In this document: positions 9,040-16,893 of the stretch, piece after piece
Layout of the letters: each line of letters starts with the position of its first letter
How positions within the stretch are numbered: position 1 is the stretch's first letter
Origin: Pseudolabrys sp.
GTDB lineage: Bacteria; Pseudomonadota; Alphaproteobacteria; Rhizobiales; Xanthobacteraceae
NCBI GenBank assembly: GCA_022841665.1
Contig: JALHRB010000011.1
Coordinates: 1 to 64,000, forward strand
DNA length: 64,000 nt
Direction: 5' to 3'
Notes under the pieces: model-generated
What the model saw: the letters and a program-made list of their open reading frames with translations, nothing else
Told to the model about the DNA's origin: nothing
Databases searched by the model: none
Translations under genes and position numbers: made by a program

Positions 9040-10491
9040 ATGGCCAAAGCGAAGAAGAAGGCGAAAGCCAAGGCGAAAGCGGCCGCGAAGAAGCCCGCGC
9101 GCAAGGTCGTCAAGCTCGCCGCCAGGAAGCCGGCGAAAAAGGCGGCCGCCAAGAAAGCCAACGGTAACGGTGCCAGCCTGCCGCGGCCTTCGAACAAGCC
9201 GTATGGCCAGGCCGGCAAGGCGCTGGACGGCGTGCGCATCCTCGACTTCACGCACGTGCAGTCGGGCCCGACCTGCACCCAGCTCCTCGCCTGGTTCGGC
9301 GCCGACGTGATCAAGGTCGAGCGCCCCGGCGTCGGCGACATCACGCGCGGCCAGCTGGTCGACGTGAAGGGCGCCGATTCGCTCTATTTCACCATGCTCA
9401 ACCACAACAAGCGCTCGATCACGATCGACTCCAAGCATCCGCAAGGCAAGCGCGTGCTCAACGAGCTGATCAAAAAGTGCGACGTGCTGGTCGAAAACTT
9501 CGCGCCCGGCGCGCTCGACCGCATGGGGCTCACCTGGGAGCACATCAACAAGCTCAACCCGCGCATGATCGTGGCGTCGGTGAAGGGCTTCGGCCCCGGT
9601 CCCTATGAGGACTGCAAGGTCTACGAGAACGTCGCGCAGTGCGCCGGCGGCTCGGCCTCGACCACCGGCTTCCGCGACGGCCCGCCGCTGGTCACCGGCG
9701 CGCAGATCGGCGACTCAGGCACCGGCCTGCATCTCGCGCTCGGCATCGTCGCCGCGCTCTACCAGCGCAACCGCACCGGCCGCGGCCAGAAGGTGCTCTG
9801 CGCCATGCAGGACGGCGTGCTCAATCTCGCGCGCGTAAAATTGCGCGACCAGCAGCGCCTGCAGCACGGCCCGCTCACCGAATACAGCCAGTACGGCGAA
9901 GGCATTCCCTTCCACGACACCGTGCCGCGCGCCGGCAACGATTCCGGCGGCGGCCAGCCGGGCTGGATCCTGAAGTGCAAGGGCGCGCCGGAAGACCCGA
10001 ACGCCTACATCTACTTCATCACCCAGGCCCCAGTGTGGGGCGCCATCTGCGACCTCATCGGCGAGCCGGCCTGGAAGACCGATCCGGAATACGCCACGCC
10101 GCGCGCGCGCCTGCCGAAGCTGAAGAAGATCTTCGCGCGCATCGAGGAATGGACCATGACCAAGAGCAAGTTCGAGGTCATGGAGATCTGCAACAAGGTC
10201 GACATACCGGTCGGGCCGATCCTGTCGATGAAGGAAATCGCCGAGGAGGAATCGCTGCGCAAGACCGGCACCGTGGTCGAGGTCGATCACCCCAAGCGCG
10301 GCAAGTACCTGACCGTCGGCAATCCGATTAAGATGTCCGACTCGATCTCCGAGGTGAAGCGTTCGCCGCTACTCGGCGAGCACACCGACGAGATCCTGAG
10401 CGACGTGCTCGGCTTCAAGGCGGCCGAGGTCGCCGAGATCAAGAACTCGGGCGCGCTCAGCGCCCCGGCGAAGGAAGAAAAGGCGGCGTAA
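9040..10491 (+). CDS. frc: Formyl-CoA:oxalate CoA-transferase with Lys/Ala-rich N-terminal tail
   Basis: A 483-residue family III CoA-transferase that moves CoA from formyl-CoA to oxalate, giving formate and oxalyl-CoA. The catalytic aspartate is D225 in [11 protein letters not shown], equal to Asp169 of the Oxalobacter enzyme after subtracting a tail of about 56 residues. That tail (residues 1-56) is almost entirely Lys, Ala and Arg, like histone H1-type or PhaF-like tails, and is absent from the usual enzyme of about 425-428 residues. The enzyme proper begins at [17 protein letters not shown] good AGGAGA site lies 7 nt before the ATG, so the tail is probably translated. The protein was placed with frc rather than other family III enzymes because it neighbours oxc. 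Confidence 0.92.
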   Translation: MAKAKKKAKAKAKAAAKKPARKVVKLAARKPAKKAAAKKANGNGASLPRPSNKPYGQAGKALDGVRILDFTHVQSGPTCTQLLAWFGADVIKVERPGVGDITRGQLVDVKGADSLYFTMLNHNKRSITIDSKHPQGKRVLNELIKKCDVLVENFAPGALDRMGLTWEHINKLNPRMIVASVKGFGPGPYEDCKVYENVAQCAGGSASTTGFRDGPPLVTGAQIGDSGTGLHLALGIVAALYQRNRTGRGQKVLCAMQDGVLNLARVKLRDQQRLQHGPLTEYSQYGEGIPFHDTVPRAGNDSGGGQPGWILKCKGAPEDPNAYIYFITQAPVWGAICDLIGEPAWKTDPEYATPRARLPKLKKIFARIEEWTMTKSKFEVMEICNKVDIPVGPILSMKEIAEEESLRKTGTVVEVDHPKRGKYLTVGNPIKMSDSISEVKRSPLLGEHTDEILSDVLGFKAAEVAEIKNSGALSAPAKEEKAA

Positions 10492-10501
10492 TCAATGAGA
10501 G

Positions 10502-10583
10502 CTGTCGTCCCCGCGAAAGCGGGGACCCAGTAATCACCGAGCTGTCCGCGTTTACTGGATGCCCGCCTGCGCGGGCATGACAG
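10502..10583. repeat. Palindromic intergenic repeat, TCCCCGC family, copy 2
   Basis: It has the same outer CTGTC/GACAG arms and the same two hairpins as the copy at 8914-9017, but a shorter middle part, and one arm is changed to CCCGC-CTGC-GCGGG. It lies between frc and the next gene of the operon. Confidence 0.85.
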
Positions 10584-10605
10584 TGCAAGTTTGGGAGAGT
10601 CACAG

Positions 10606-11535
10606 ATGCGTATCGTGGTCCACGGCCAGCAGGCCTTCGGCAAGGCCGTGCTGGAAGCGCTGCTCAAGCGCGGCGAGAACGTGATCGCCGTCTATGTCGC
10701 GCCGGAGAAGCCGGGCGCCAAGGCCGACCCGCTGAAGGAAGCGGCGCTCGCCGCCAACCTGCCGGTCTACCAGCCCGACTCCTACAAGAAGCCGGACGTG
10801 ATCGAGCAGTTCAAATCGCTCAAGCCGGACCTGCAGGTCATGGCCTTCGTCACGCTGTTCGTGCCGGAGGAGTTCCTCAACGTCCCGACCCACGGCTCGA
10901 TCCAGTATCATCCCTCGCTGCTGCCGGCCTATCGCGGCGCCTCCGCCATCAACTGGCCGATCATCAAGGGCGAGAAGGAAACCGGCCTGTCGATCTTCTG
11001 GCCCGACAACGGGCTCGATACCGGCGACGTGCTGCTCCAGAAGAAGACGCCGATCTCCGCCACCGACACGCTCGGCACCGTCTATTTCGACCGCCTGTTC
11101 CCGATGGGCGTCGAGGCCATGCTGGAGTCGGTCGACCTGGTGAAGGCCGGCAAGGCGCCGCGCATCAAGCAGGACGAGTCGAAGGCCACCTATGAAGGCC
11201 GCTGCGGCGCGGGCAACGCCAAGATCGACTGGGGCAAGCCCTGGGAGCAGATCGACCGCCTGATCCGCGGCTGCAATCCGGCGCCCGGCGCCTGGACCAC
11301 GCTCAACGGCGCCACCGTGAAGGTGTTCGACGCCCAGCCGCTGCCGGCCAAGGATCCCAAGGGCATCGCCGGCAAGCTCGGCGAGGTGGTCGCCGTGGAA
11401 GCCGACGGCATCGTCGTCGTCTGCGCCGACGGCCGCTTCAAGATCACCCGCGTGCAGCCCGCCGACGGCAAGAAGATCGATGCCGGCGAATGGGCCAAGA
11501 CCGCCAACCTCGCCAAGGGGACGATCCTCGGTTGA
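10606..11535 (+). CDS. 10-formyl-THF hydrolase/formyltransferase-like protein (Fmt/FDH N-terminal family)
   Basis: A 309-residue protein of the formyltransferase superfamily. The motif HPSLLPAYRGASAINW (residues 102-117) and GLDTGDVLLQ (136-145) match the hydrolase domain of 10-formyltetrahydrofolate dehydrogenase (ALDH1L1) more closely than methionyl-tRNA formyltransferase. Catalytic His102 and Asp138 are present with the family's 36-residue spacing. The usual Asn two residues before His is Gln100, whereas ALDH1L1 has Ile. A C-terminal Fmt-like domain follows (about 205-309), and no aldehyde dehydrogenase domain is fused. Sited between frc and fhs, it may release formate from formyl-THF or pass formyl groups between carriers; neither is proven. 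The ATG at 10606 has GGGAGAG 7 nt upstream. Confidence 0.78.
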   Translation: MRIVVHGQQAFGKAVLEALLKRGENVIAVYVAPEKPGAKADPLKEAALAANLPVYQPDSYKKPDVIEQFKSLKPDLQVMAFVTLFVPEEFLNVPTHGSIQYHPSLLPAYRGASAINWPIIKGEKETGLSIFWPDNGLDTGDVLLQKKTPISATDTLGTVYFDRLFPMGVEAMLESVDLVKAGKAPRIKQDESKATYEGRCGAGNAKIDWGKPWEQIDRLIRGCNPAPGAWTTLNGATVKVFDAQPLPAKDPKGIAGKLGEVVAVEADGIVVVCADGRFKITRVQPADGKKIDAGEWAKTANLAKGTILG

Positions 11536-11558
11536 TGTCGTCCTCGAAACTCACCCCG

Positions 11559-11653
11559 CGTCATTCCGGGACGCCGCGAAGCGGCGGGCCCGGAATCCAT
11601 ACTCCGCAGTTATGGATTCCGGGCTCGCGCCTTCGGCGCGCCCCGGAATGACG
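11559..11653. repeat. Palindromic intergenic repeat, CATTCCGGG family, copy 1
   Basis: The outer arms CGTCATTCCGGG and CCCCGGAATGACG enclose internal hairpins (GGAATCCATA/TATGGATTCC and a CGCGCC/GGCGCG stem). It separates the formyltransferase-like gene from fhs. A related copy lies at 27911-28018. Confidence 0.85.
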
Positions 11654-11686
11654 AATTGATAATCGTCATCTTATTGGAAACGCACC

Positions 11687-13381
11687 ATGCCCGCCTCGCA
11701 GCATCAAAATCCGAAATCCGACATCGAAATATCGCAGGCCGCCAAGAAGCGGCCGATCATGGACATCGCCAAGGAAAAGCTCGGCATTGCGGCCGAAAAC
11801 CTCGACCCCTACGGCCACTTCAAGGCCAAGGTGTCGATGGACTACGTCAAGTCGCTCGCCAACAAGCCGAACGGCAAGCTGATCCTGGTCACCGCCATCT
11901 CGCCGACGCCGGCGGGCGAGGGCAAGACCACCACCACCGTCGGCCTCACCGACGCGCTCAATTATATCGGCAAGAAGGCGATGCTCTGCCTGCGCGAGCC
12001 GAGCCTCGGTCCGTCCTTCGGCGTGAAAGGGGGGGCTGCCGGCGGCGGCTACGCGCAAGTCATCCCGATGGAGGACATCAACCTCCACTTCACCGGCGAC
12101 TTCCACGCCATCACCTCGGCGCACAACCTGCTCTCGGCGCTGATCGACAACCACATCTACTGGGGCAACGCGCTCGGCATCGACAGCCGCCGCGTCGCCT
12201 GGCGCCGCGTCATGGACATGAACGACCGCGCGCTGCGCGAGATCGTCTGCTCGCTCGGCGGCGTCGCCAACGGCTATCCGCGCGAGGCCGGCTTCGACAT
12301 CACGGTCGCCTCGGAAGTCATGGCGATCTTCTGCCTCGCGCGCGACCTCGAGGACCTGAAGGAGCGCCTCGGCAACATCATCGTCGCCTATACGCGGGAA
12401 CGAAAGCCGATCCGTGCCCGCGACCTCAACGCGCACGGCGCCATGGCGGCGCTCTTGAAGGACGCCATCGCGCCCAACTTGGTCCAGACGCTGGAAGGCA
12501 CGCCCGCCTTCATCCACGGCGGCCCCTTCGCCAACATCGCGCACGGCTGCAACTCGGTCTCCGCCACCGCCACCGCGCTCAAGCTCGCCGACTATGTGGT
12601 GACGGAAGCCGGCTTCGGCGCCGACTTGGGCGCCGAGAAGTTCCTCGACATCAAGTGCCGCAAGGCCGGCCTCAAGCCGGACTGCGTCGTCATCGTCGCC
12701 ACCATCCGCGCGCTCAAGATGCACGGCGGCGTCAAGAAAGAGGACCTCAAGAAGGAGGACCTCAAGGCGCTGGAAACCGGCATGGCCAACCTTCAGCGCC
12801 ATGTCGAGAACATCAAGAAGTTCGGCCTGCCGGCGGTGGTCTCGATCAACCGCTTCTCGGCCGACACCGACGCCGAGATCGCGCTGGTCAAGGACAAGTG
12901 CAAGGCGCTCGGCGTCGAGGCGCTGATGGCCGACCACTGGGCCATGGGCGGCGAGGGCGCGGCCGACGTCGCCAAGGCGGTGGTCAAGACCATCGACGCG
13001 GGCAAGGCCAATCTCAAGCTGCTCTACCCCGACGACATGCCGCTGTTCGAGAAGATCCGCACCATCGCCAAGGAAATCTACCGCGCCGACGACGCCACCG
13101 CCGACAAGTCGGTGAAGGACCAGCTCAAGCAGTGGGAAGAGATGGGCTTCGGCAAGCTGCCGGTCTGCATCGCCAAGACGCAGTACTCGTTCTCGACCAA
13201 TCCGGACGCCAAGGGCGCACCCACCGGCTTCTCGATCCCGGTGCGCGAGGTTCGTCTCTCGGCCGGCGCCGAGTTCGTGGTGGCGATCTGCGGTGAGATC
13301 ATGACCATGCCGGGCCTGCCCAAGGTGCCGTCCGCCGACGCCATCGACGTCAAGGACGGCAAGATCGTCGGGCTCTTCTAG
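11687..13381 (+). CDS. fhs: Formate-tetrahydrofolate ligase
   Basis: A 564-residue cytosolic enzyme that makes 10-formyl-THF from formate, ATP and THF. The P-loop-like [16 protein letters not shown] lies at about residues 68-83, and the family signature [14 protein letters not shown] at about 114-127. Full length compared with bacterial FTHFS (about 555-560). A short internal tandem repeat [11 protein letters not shown] (about 350) probably arose by slippage. It ends the oxalate/C1 block and connects formate to serine, purine and methionine synthesis. No strong Shine-Dalgarno precedes the ATG, and a terminator follows 27 nt after the stop. Confidence 0.96.
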   Translation: MPASQHQNPKSDIEISQAAKKRPIMDIAKEKLGIAAENLDPYGHFKAKVSMDYVKSLANKPNGKLILVTAISPTPAGEGKTTTTVGLTDALNYIGKKAMLCLREPSLGPSFGVKGGAAGGGYAQVIPMEDINLHFTGDFHAITSAHNLLSALIDNHIYWGNALGIDSRRVAWRRVMDMNDRALREIVCSLGGVANGYPREAGFDITVASEVMAIFCLARDLEDLKERLGNIIVAYTRERKPIRARDLNAHGAMAALLKDAIAPNLVQTLEGTPAFIHGGPFANIAHGCNSVSATATALKLADYVVTEAGFGADLGAEKFLDIKCRKAGLKPDCVVIVATIRALKMHGGVKKEDLKKEDLKALETGMANLQRHVENIKKFGLPAVVSINRFSADTDAEIALVKDKCKALGVEALMADHWAMGGEGAADVAKAVVKTIDAGKANLKLLYPDDMPLFEKIRTIAKEIYRADDATADKSVKDQLKQWEEMGFGKLPVCIAKTQYSFSTNPDAKGAPTGFSIPVREVRLSAGAEFVVAICGEIMTMPGLPKVPSADAIDVKDGKIVGLF

Positions 13382-13407
13382 GCGCGCGCGTCAACGGGTA
13401 ACGGATG

Positions 13408-13429
13408 AGGGGCCGCAAGGCCCCTTTTT
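13408..13429 (+). terminator. Rho-independent terminator after fhs
   Basis: The 7-bp stem AGGGGCC / GGCCCCT with a GCAA tetraloop is followed by TTTTT. It closes the oxalate/C1 transcription unit. Confidence 0.85.
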
Positions 13430-13479
13430 CGTGCGCGTGACAGGGCCTAAGTGCTAGCCTTCGGGCAAACGGAGGCACC

Positions 13480-14007
13480 ATGGACCTCAAGCTCATCCCC
13501 GCCGGGCGCGCGCCGCCGAAGGACGTGCACGCGGTCATCGAGATTCCGCTCGGCGGCGTGCCGGTGAAGTACGAATTCGACAAGGTGTCCGGCGCGATCT
13601 TCGTCGACCGCTTCCTGCACACCGCGATGTTCTATCCCGGCAATTACGGCTTCATCCCGCACACGCTGTCGGAGGACGGCGACCCCTGCGACGTGCTGGT
13701 CATCTCGCAGGTGCCGGTGGTGCCCGGCGCCGTCATCCGCTGCCGCCCGGTCGGCGCGCTGCTGATGGAAGACGAAGCCGGCGGCGACGAGAAGGTGCTG
13801 GCCGTGCCGGTCGACGCCTTGCACCCGTTCTACACCGGCATTTCGAGCTACCGCGACCTCCCGTCCGTGATGATCGAGCAAATCGCTCACTTCTTCCAGC
13901 ACTACAAGGACCTCGAAAAGGGCAAGTGGGTGACCATCGTGAAGTGGCTCGACACGGCCGACGCCGAGCGCACCATCCTGGAAGGCATTGAAAGAGCCAA
14001 AAAGTAA
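13480..14007 (+). CDS. ppa: Inorganic pyrophosphatase (family I)
   Basis: A 175-residue soluble enzyme that hydrolyses pyrophosphate. The metal-binding signature EDGDPCDVLV (D-x-D-P-x-D, about residues 64-73) and the KYEFDK substrate-binding segment (about 28-33) are intact; length fits the bacterial hexameric enzyme. Its TAA stop shares one base with the ATG of the next gene (TAATG), so the two are cotranscribed. Confidence 0.95.
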   Translation: MDLKLIPAGRAPPKDVHAVIEIPLGGVPVKYEFDKVSGAIFVDRFLHTAMFYPGNYGFIPHTLSEDGDPCDVLVISQVPVVPGAVIRCRPVGALLMEDEAGGDEKVLAVPVDALHPFYTGISSYRDLPSVMIEQIAHFFQHYKDLEKGKWVTIVKWLDTADAERTILEGIERAKK

Positions 14008-14720
14008 TGACCACATTCGTTCTGGTGCACGGCGCCTGGTCGGGCGGCTGGTGCTACTACAAGGTCGCCGCCTTGCTACGCGCGCAAGGCCACGCCGTTT
14101 TCACGCCGACGCTTACCGGGCAGGGCGAGCGCGCGCACCTGCTCACCGGTAGCGTCAATCTCTCGACCCACATCACCGACATCCTCAACGTCTTTCATTA
14201 CGAGGGCTTGAACGACGTCATCCTCGCCGGCCACTCCTACGGCGGCATGGTGATCACCGGCGTCGCCGACCGCATCCCCGAGAAGGTAGCGGCGCTGGTC
14301 TATCTCGACGCCTTCCTGCCGGAAGACGGCCAGTCGCTGTTCGACATCAACATCCCGGCGAACACGCAGCGCTTCATCGCCGGCGCCGGCAATCTCGGCG
14401 GCCTGGCCGTGCCGGCGCCGCCGGCGGTCGCCTATTTCAACGTCAATCCGGCTGACGCGCCGCGCGTCGACGCGCTGGCGACGCCGTTTCCGATCGGCGC
14501 GTTCGCCGAGCGCCTCAAGCTCACGGGCGGGCACAAGACCGTGCGCAAGCACGTCTATGTGCACGGCACCGTGCTGCCGCGCGAGAGCCCGTTCAAGCCG
14601 TTCTATGAGCGTGCGAAAGCTGATCCGGCCTGGAGCGCGCACGCGCTGGCCTGCGGGCACCACGTGATGCTCGACATGCCGGAGAAGACAGCGGCGATAT
14701 TGGAGCAGGCTGCGTCGTAG
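14007..14720 (+). CDS. Alpha/beta hydrolase (EstC/salicylate esterase-like)
   Basis: A 237-residue alpha/beta hydrolase. The N-terminal oxyanion loop VLVHGAWSGGWCYYK (residues 5-19), nucleophile elbow GHSYGG (Ser at about 77) and C-terminal histidine in CGHHVMLDMPE give a full Ser-Asp-His triad. The pattern resembles plant-type methylesterase/hydroxynitrile lyase-like proteins and bacterial EstC. The substrate is unknown. It overlaps ppa by one base, an arrangement suggesting translational coupling rather than shared function. Confidence 0.82.
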   Translation: MTTFVLVHGAWSGGWCYYKVAALLRAQGHAVFTPTLTGQGERAHLLTGSVNLSTHITDILNVFHYEGLNDVILAGHSYGGMVITGVADRIPEKVAALVYLDAFLPEDGQSLFDINIPANTQRFIAGAGNLGGLAVPAPPAVAYFNVNPADAPRVDALATPFPIGAFAERLKLTGGHKTVRKHVYVHGTVLPRESPFKPFYERAKADPAWSAHALACGHHVMLDMPEKTAAILEQAAS

Positions 14721-14864
14721 CGCGCCGGGACTATCGCACCACCGCAGACACGAATGTCGGCGGCACATTTGAGCCTTGATTTGCGTCAAAACTTGGCGCC
14801 GACGTCGTGAGAAGCCTCCTGCCTGAAGGGCTGCGGAAGTGGACGCGGCCCTGGAACGGATCCT

Positions 14865-15710
14865 GTGATCGAGAACTTGAATTTCAACTTGGTCGATGCT
14901 CTGCCGGTAGAAGTCGCGATCGCCGATCCCGTCGGCGACATCGTGAAAGTGAACCGCAAATGGCTTGAAACCGCGCGCGACGGAAACCTCGCTCGCAGGC
15001 CGACCCCATGGAACTATCTTTCCGAGTGCGAGGCCGCGATCGATCGCGGTTGTCGTGAGGCGAGCGATGTCCTGTCGGGATTGCGCCGCGTTATCGACGG
15101 CGACGCAAAGATGTTTGCCACGACCTATGGGTGTCCGTTCGCCGAGCGGTATCACTGGTATCAGGTGGTGATTTCACCGCTCCAGGCGTCCGGTGTCCGG
15201 CATGCCGTTTTGATGCACGTCGACGTCTCGGTCATGCAACGAGACGCGCTCACAGGCGTCCCCAATCGCACGATGTTCGATGCCCAGTTGGCATACATGT
15301 TGTCGCTGGCCCGCAGCGTCGAAGGCCGTACCGGCGTCGTCTTCGTCGATGTCGACTATCTCAAAGAGATCAATGATCGATATGGCCACGTAGTCGGTGA
15401 CGCCGCTTTGCGGACGATCGTCCGCGAGCTTCAGGCTGCGGTCGGAACGGACGGTTTCGTGGCGCGAATTGGCGGCGACGAATTCGGCGTCGTCCTCCCG
15501 CTTAACGGCAGCGCGCTCGCCGCGGGCGCGCTCCGCGCGCGGTTCCAGAGAGAAACGACCTTTCCGATCGGGGAGCAAGCGAACGGGACGTCCGTGTCGG
15601 CAAGCGTCGGTCTGGCGATGTATCCGGAAGACGGACAGACGGTCCCGGAGCTGCTGAAGGCCGCCGATCGGGCGATGTACGCGGAGAAGCGCGGGAAATC
15701 GATGAACTGA
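14865..15710 (+). CDS. PAS-GGDEF diguanylate cyclase
   Basis: A 281-residue cytosolic protein. Residues about 10-115 form a PAS-like sensor, and about 120-281 a GGDEF domain. The active-site GGDEF lies at residues 203-207 and is preceded by the DALTGVPNR entry motif (about 126-134), so c-di-GMP synthesis is likely. The autoinhibitory I-site is missing: VGTD stands where RxxD is expected five residues before the motif. No membrane segment or signal peptide is seen. GTG is the start; the next in-frame ATG would remove most of the PAS domain. Confidence 0.87.
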   Translation: MIENLNFNLVDALPVEVAIADPVGDIVKVNRKWLETARDGNLARRPTPWNYLSECEAAIDRGCREASDVLSGLRRVIDGDAKMFATTYGCPFAERYHWYQVVISPLQASGVRHAVLMHVDVSVMQRDALTGVPNRTMFDAQLAYMLSLARSVEGRTGVVFVDVDYLKEINDRYGHVVGDAALRTIVRELQAAVGTDGFVARIGGDEFGVVLPLNGSALAAGALRARFQRETTFPIGEQANGTSVSASVGLAMYPEDGQTVPELLKAADRAMYAEKRGKSMN

Positions 15711-15791
15711 GGGGCTCAGGCGCCGCAAGCGCGGCGAGAAGTTTATGGGCGTGGATGCATCTCATGCATTTGCTCAGGAATCTCGAATAAA

Positions 15792-16724
15792 TCAGCGCGT
15801 GCGCGCGGTGGCGACCGGCGCCAGCTTCTCGAGCTGGTCGAGCGTGGGCGCGATCCGCTTGGCTTCTTCCACCAGCGCGGCCGTTATCATCGTCATCGGC
15901 TCGCGCTTGGGCACCACCAGGCCGATGGTCTGCACCGCTTCCGGCTGCACGATCGGGATGGCGCGGATGGTTTCGGTGAGGCCCAAGGTTTCGGCGAGCT
16001 TGGCCGGCATCACGCTGGCCCAGCGGCCGGTGCGCACGTGGCTGAACAGCAGGATCATCGAGTCGGACTCGAGCGTCGGCCGCGACTCGCCGCCCGCGCT
16101 GCGCAAGAGCCGGTCGATGATGCGCCGGTTCTGCATGTCGGGCGTCAGCAGGCAGAGCGGCACCTGCGCCACCTCCGCCCAGGTGACCTTGTCGCGGTTG
16201 CCGAGCGGCGCGTCGGCCGATGTCAGCAGCCGGTAGCGTTCGTGATAAAGCGGCACGGTGCTGACGCGGCCGAGCGGCTCGTTCTCGACATAAGTAATGC
16301 CGGCGTCTATTTCGAGATTTTCCAGCAGTTCGAGAACTTCGACCGACGTGCGCGACCAGATGGTGAATTGCACGTTCGGGTGCCGCTTGCGGTAGGGCGT
16401 GGTGAGCGCCGCCACCATCGCCAGCGCCGTTGGGATGGCGGCGATGCGCAGGCGGCCGGTGAGGCCGTGGCGCAGCGCGTTGATCTCCTCGCGCATGGCC
16501 TGGCTGTCGCCGACGATGCGGCGCGCCCAATCCAGCACGCGCTCGCCTTCCGGCGTAAAGCCCTGGAAGCGCGAGCCGCGGTTGACCAGCAGCACGCCCA
16601 TCTGCTCCTCGAGGTGCTTGATTCCGGCCGACAGCGTGGGCTGCGTCACGCCGCAGGTCTCCGCGGCGCGCCCGAAGTGCTTTTCGCGCGCCAGGGCCAG
16701 CAGGAATTCGAGCCGGTCAATCAA
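15792..16724 (-). CDS. LysR family transcriptional regulator, divergent from formate dehydrogenase
   Basis: A 310-residue LysR-type regulator. The N-terminal winged helix (residues 1-60, LALAREKHFGRAAETCGVTQPTLS) is classical, and an inducer-binding domain follows (about 90-295). It is transcribed away from the formate dehydrogenase genes with a 169-nt shared upstream region that holds a clear LysR-type palindrome (16809-16829). Control of the fds genes by formate or molybdate status, with autorepression, is the likely role. Homologues beside fds operons in other proteobacteria have been called FdsR; this assignment rests on position. Confidence 0.88.
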   Translation of the reverse strand: MIDRLEFLLALAREKHFGRAAETCGVTQPTLSAGIKHLEEQMGVLLVNRGSRFQGFTPEGERVLDWARRIVGDSQAMREEINALRHGLTGRLRIAAIPTALAMVAALTTPYRKRHPNVQFTIWSRTSVEVLELLENLEIDAGITYVENEPLGRVSTVPLYHERYRLLTSADAPLGNRDKVTWAEVAQVPLCLLTPDMQNRRIIDRLLRSAGGESRPTLESDSMILLFSHVRTGRWASVMPAKLAETLGLTETIRAIPIVQPEAVQTIGLVVPKREPMTMITAALVEEAKRIAPTLDQLEKLAPVATARTR

Positions 16725-16808
16725 GACAATAACTCTGTTGTGTCAGACAGTTAGGGTGCCTGGAGCGCCATTCTGCTCGCTAAAATAAATAACAGCAACC
16801 CCTGTTTT

Positions 16809-16829
16809 TTGATAGGTAATTCCTATCAA
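16809..16829. promoter_or_regulatory. LysR-type operator in the lysR-fds intergenic region
   Basis: A perfect palindrome TTGATAGG-TAATT-CCTATCAA with the ATAG-N7-CTAT layout (T-N11-A core) of LysR boxes. It lies 85 nt upstream of the regulator start and 65 nt upstream of the fds start. Confidence 0.75.
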
Positions 16830-16893
16830 CCCATACCGATCACGGGATTGTCTCAAGTCTGGAACGGCTTCAAATCACATCGAGGAGAAGCCG

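Noticed and set aside
8914-10583. Possible CRISPR repeats because of recurring hairpins
   Set aside because: Copies are far apart, each is a compound palindrome between genes, and there are no regular spacers or cas genes.
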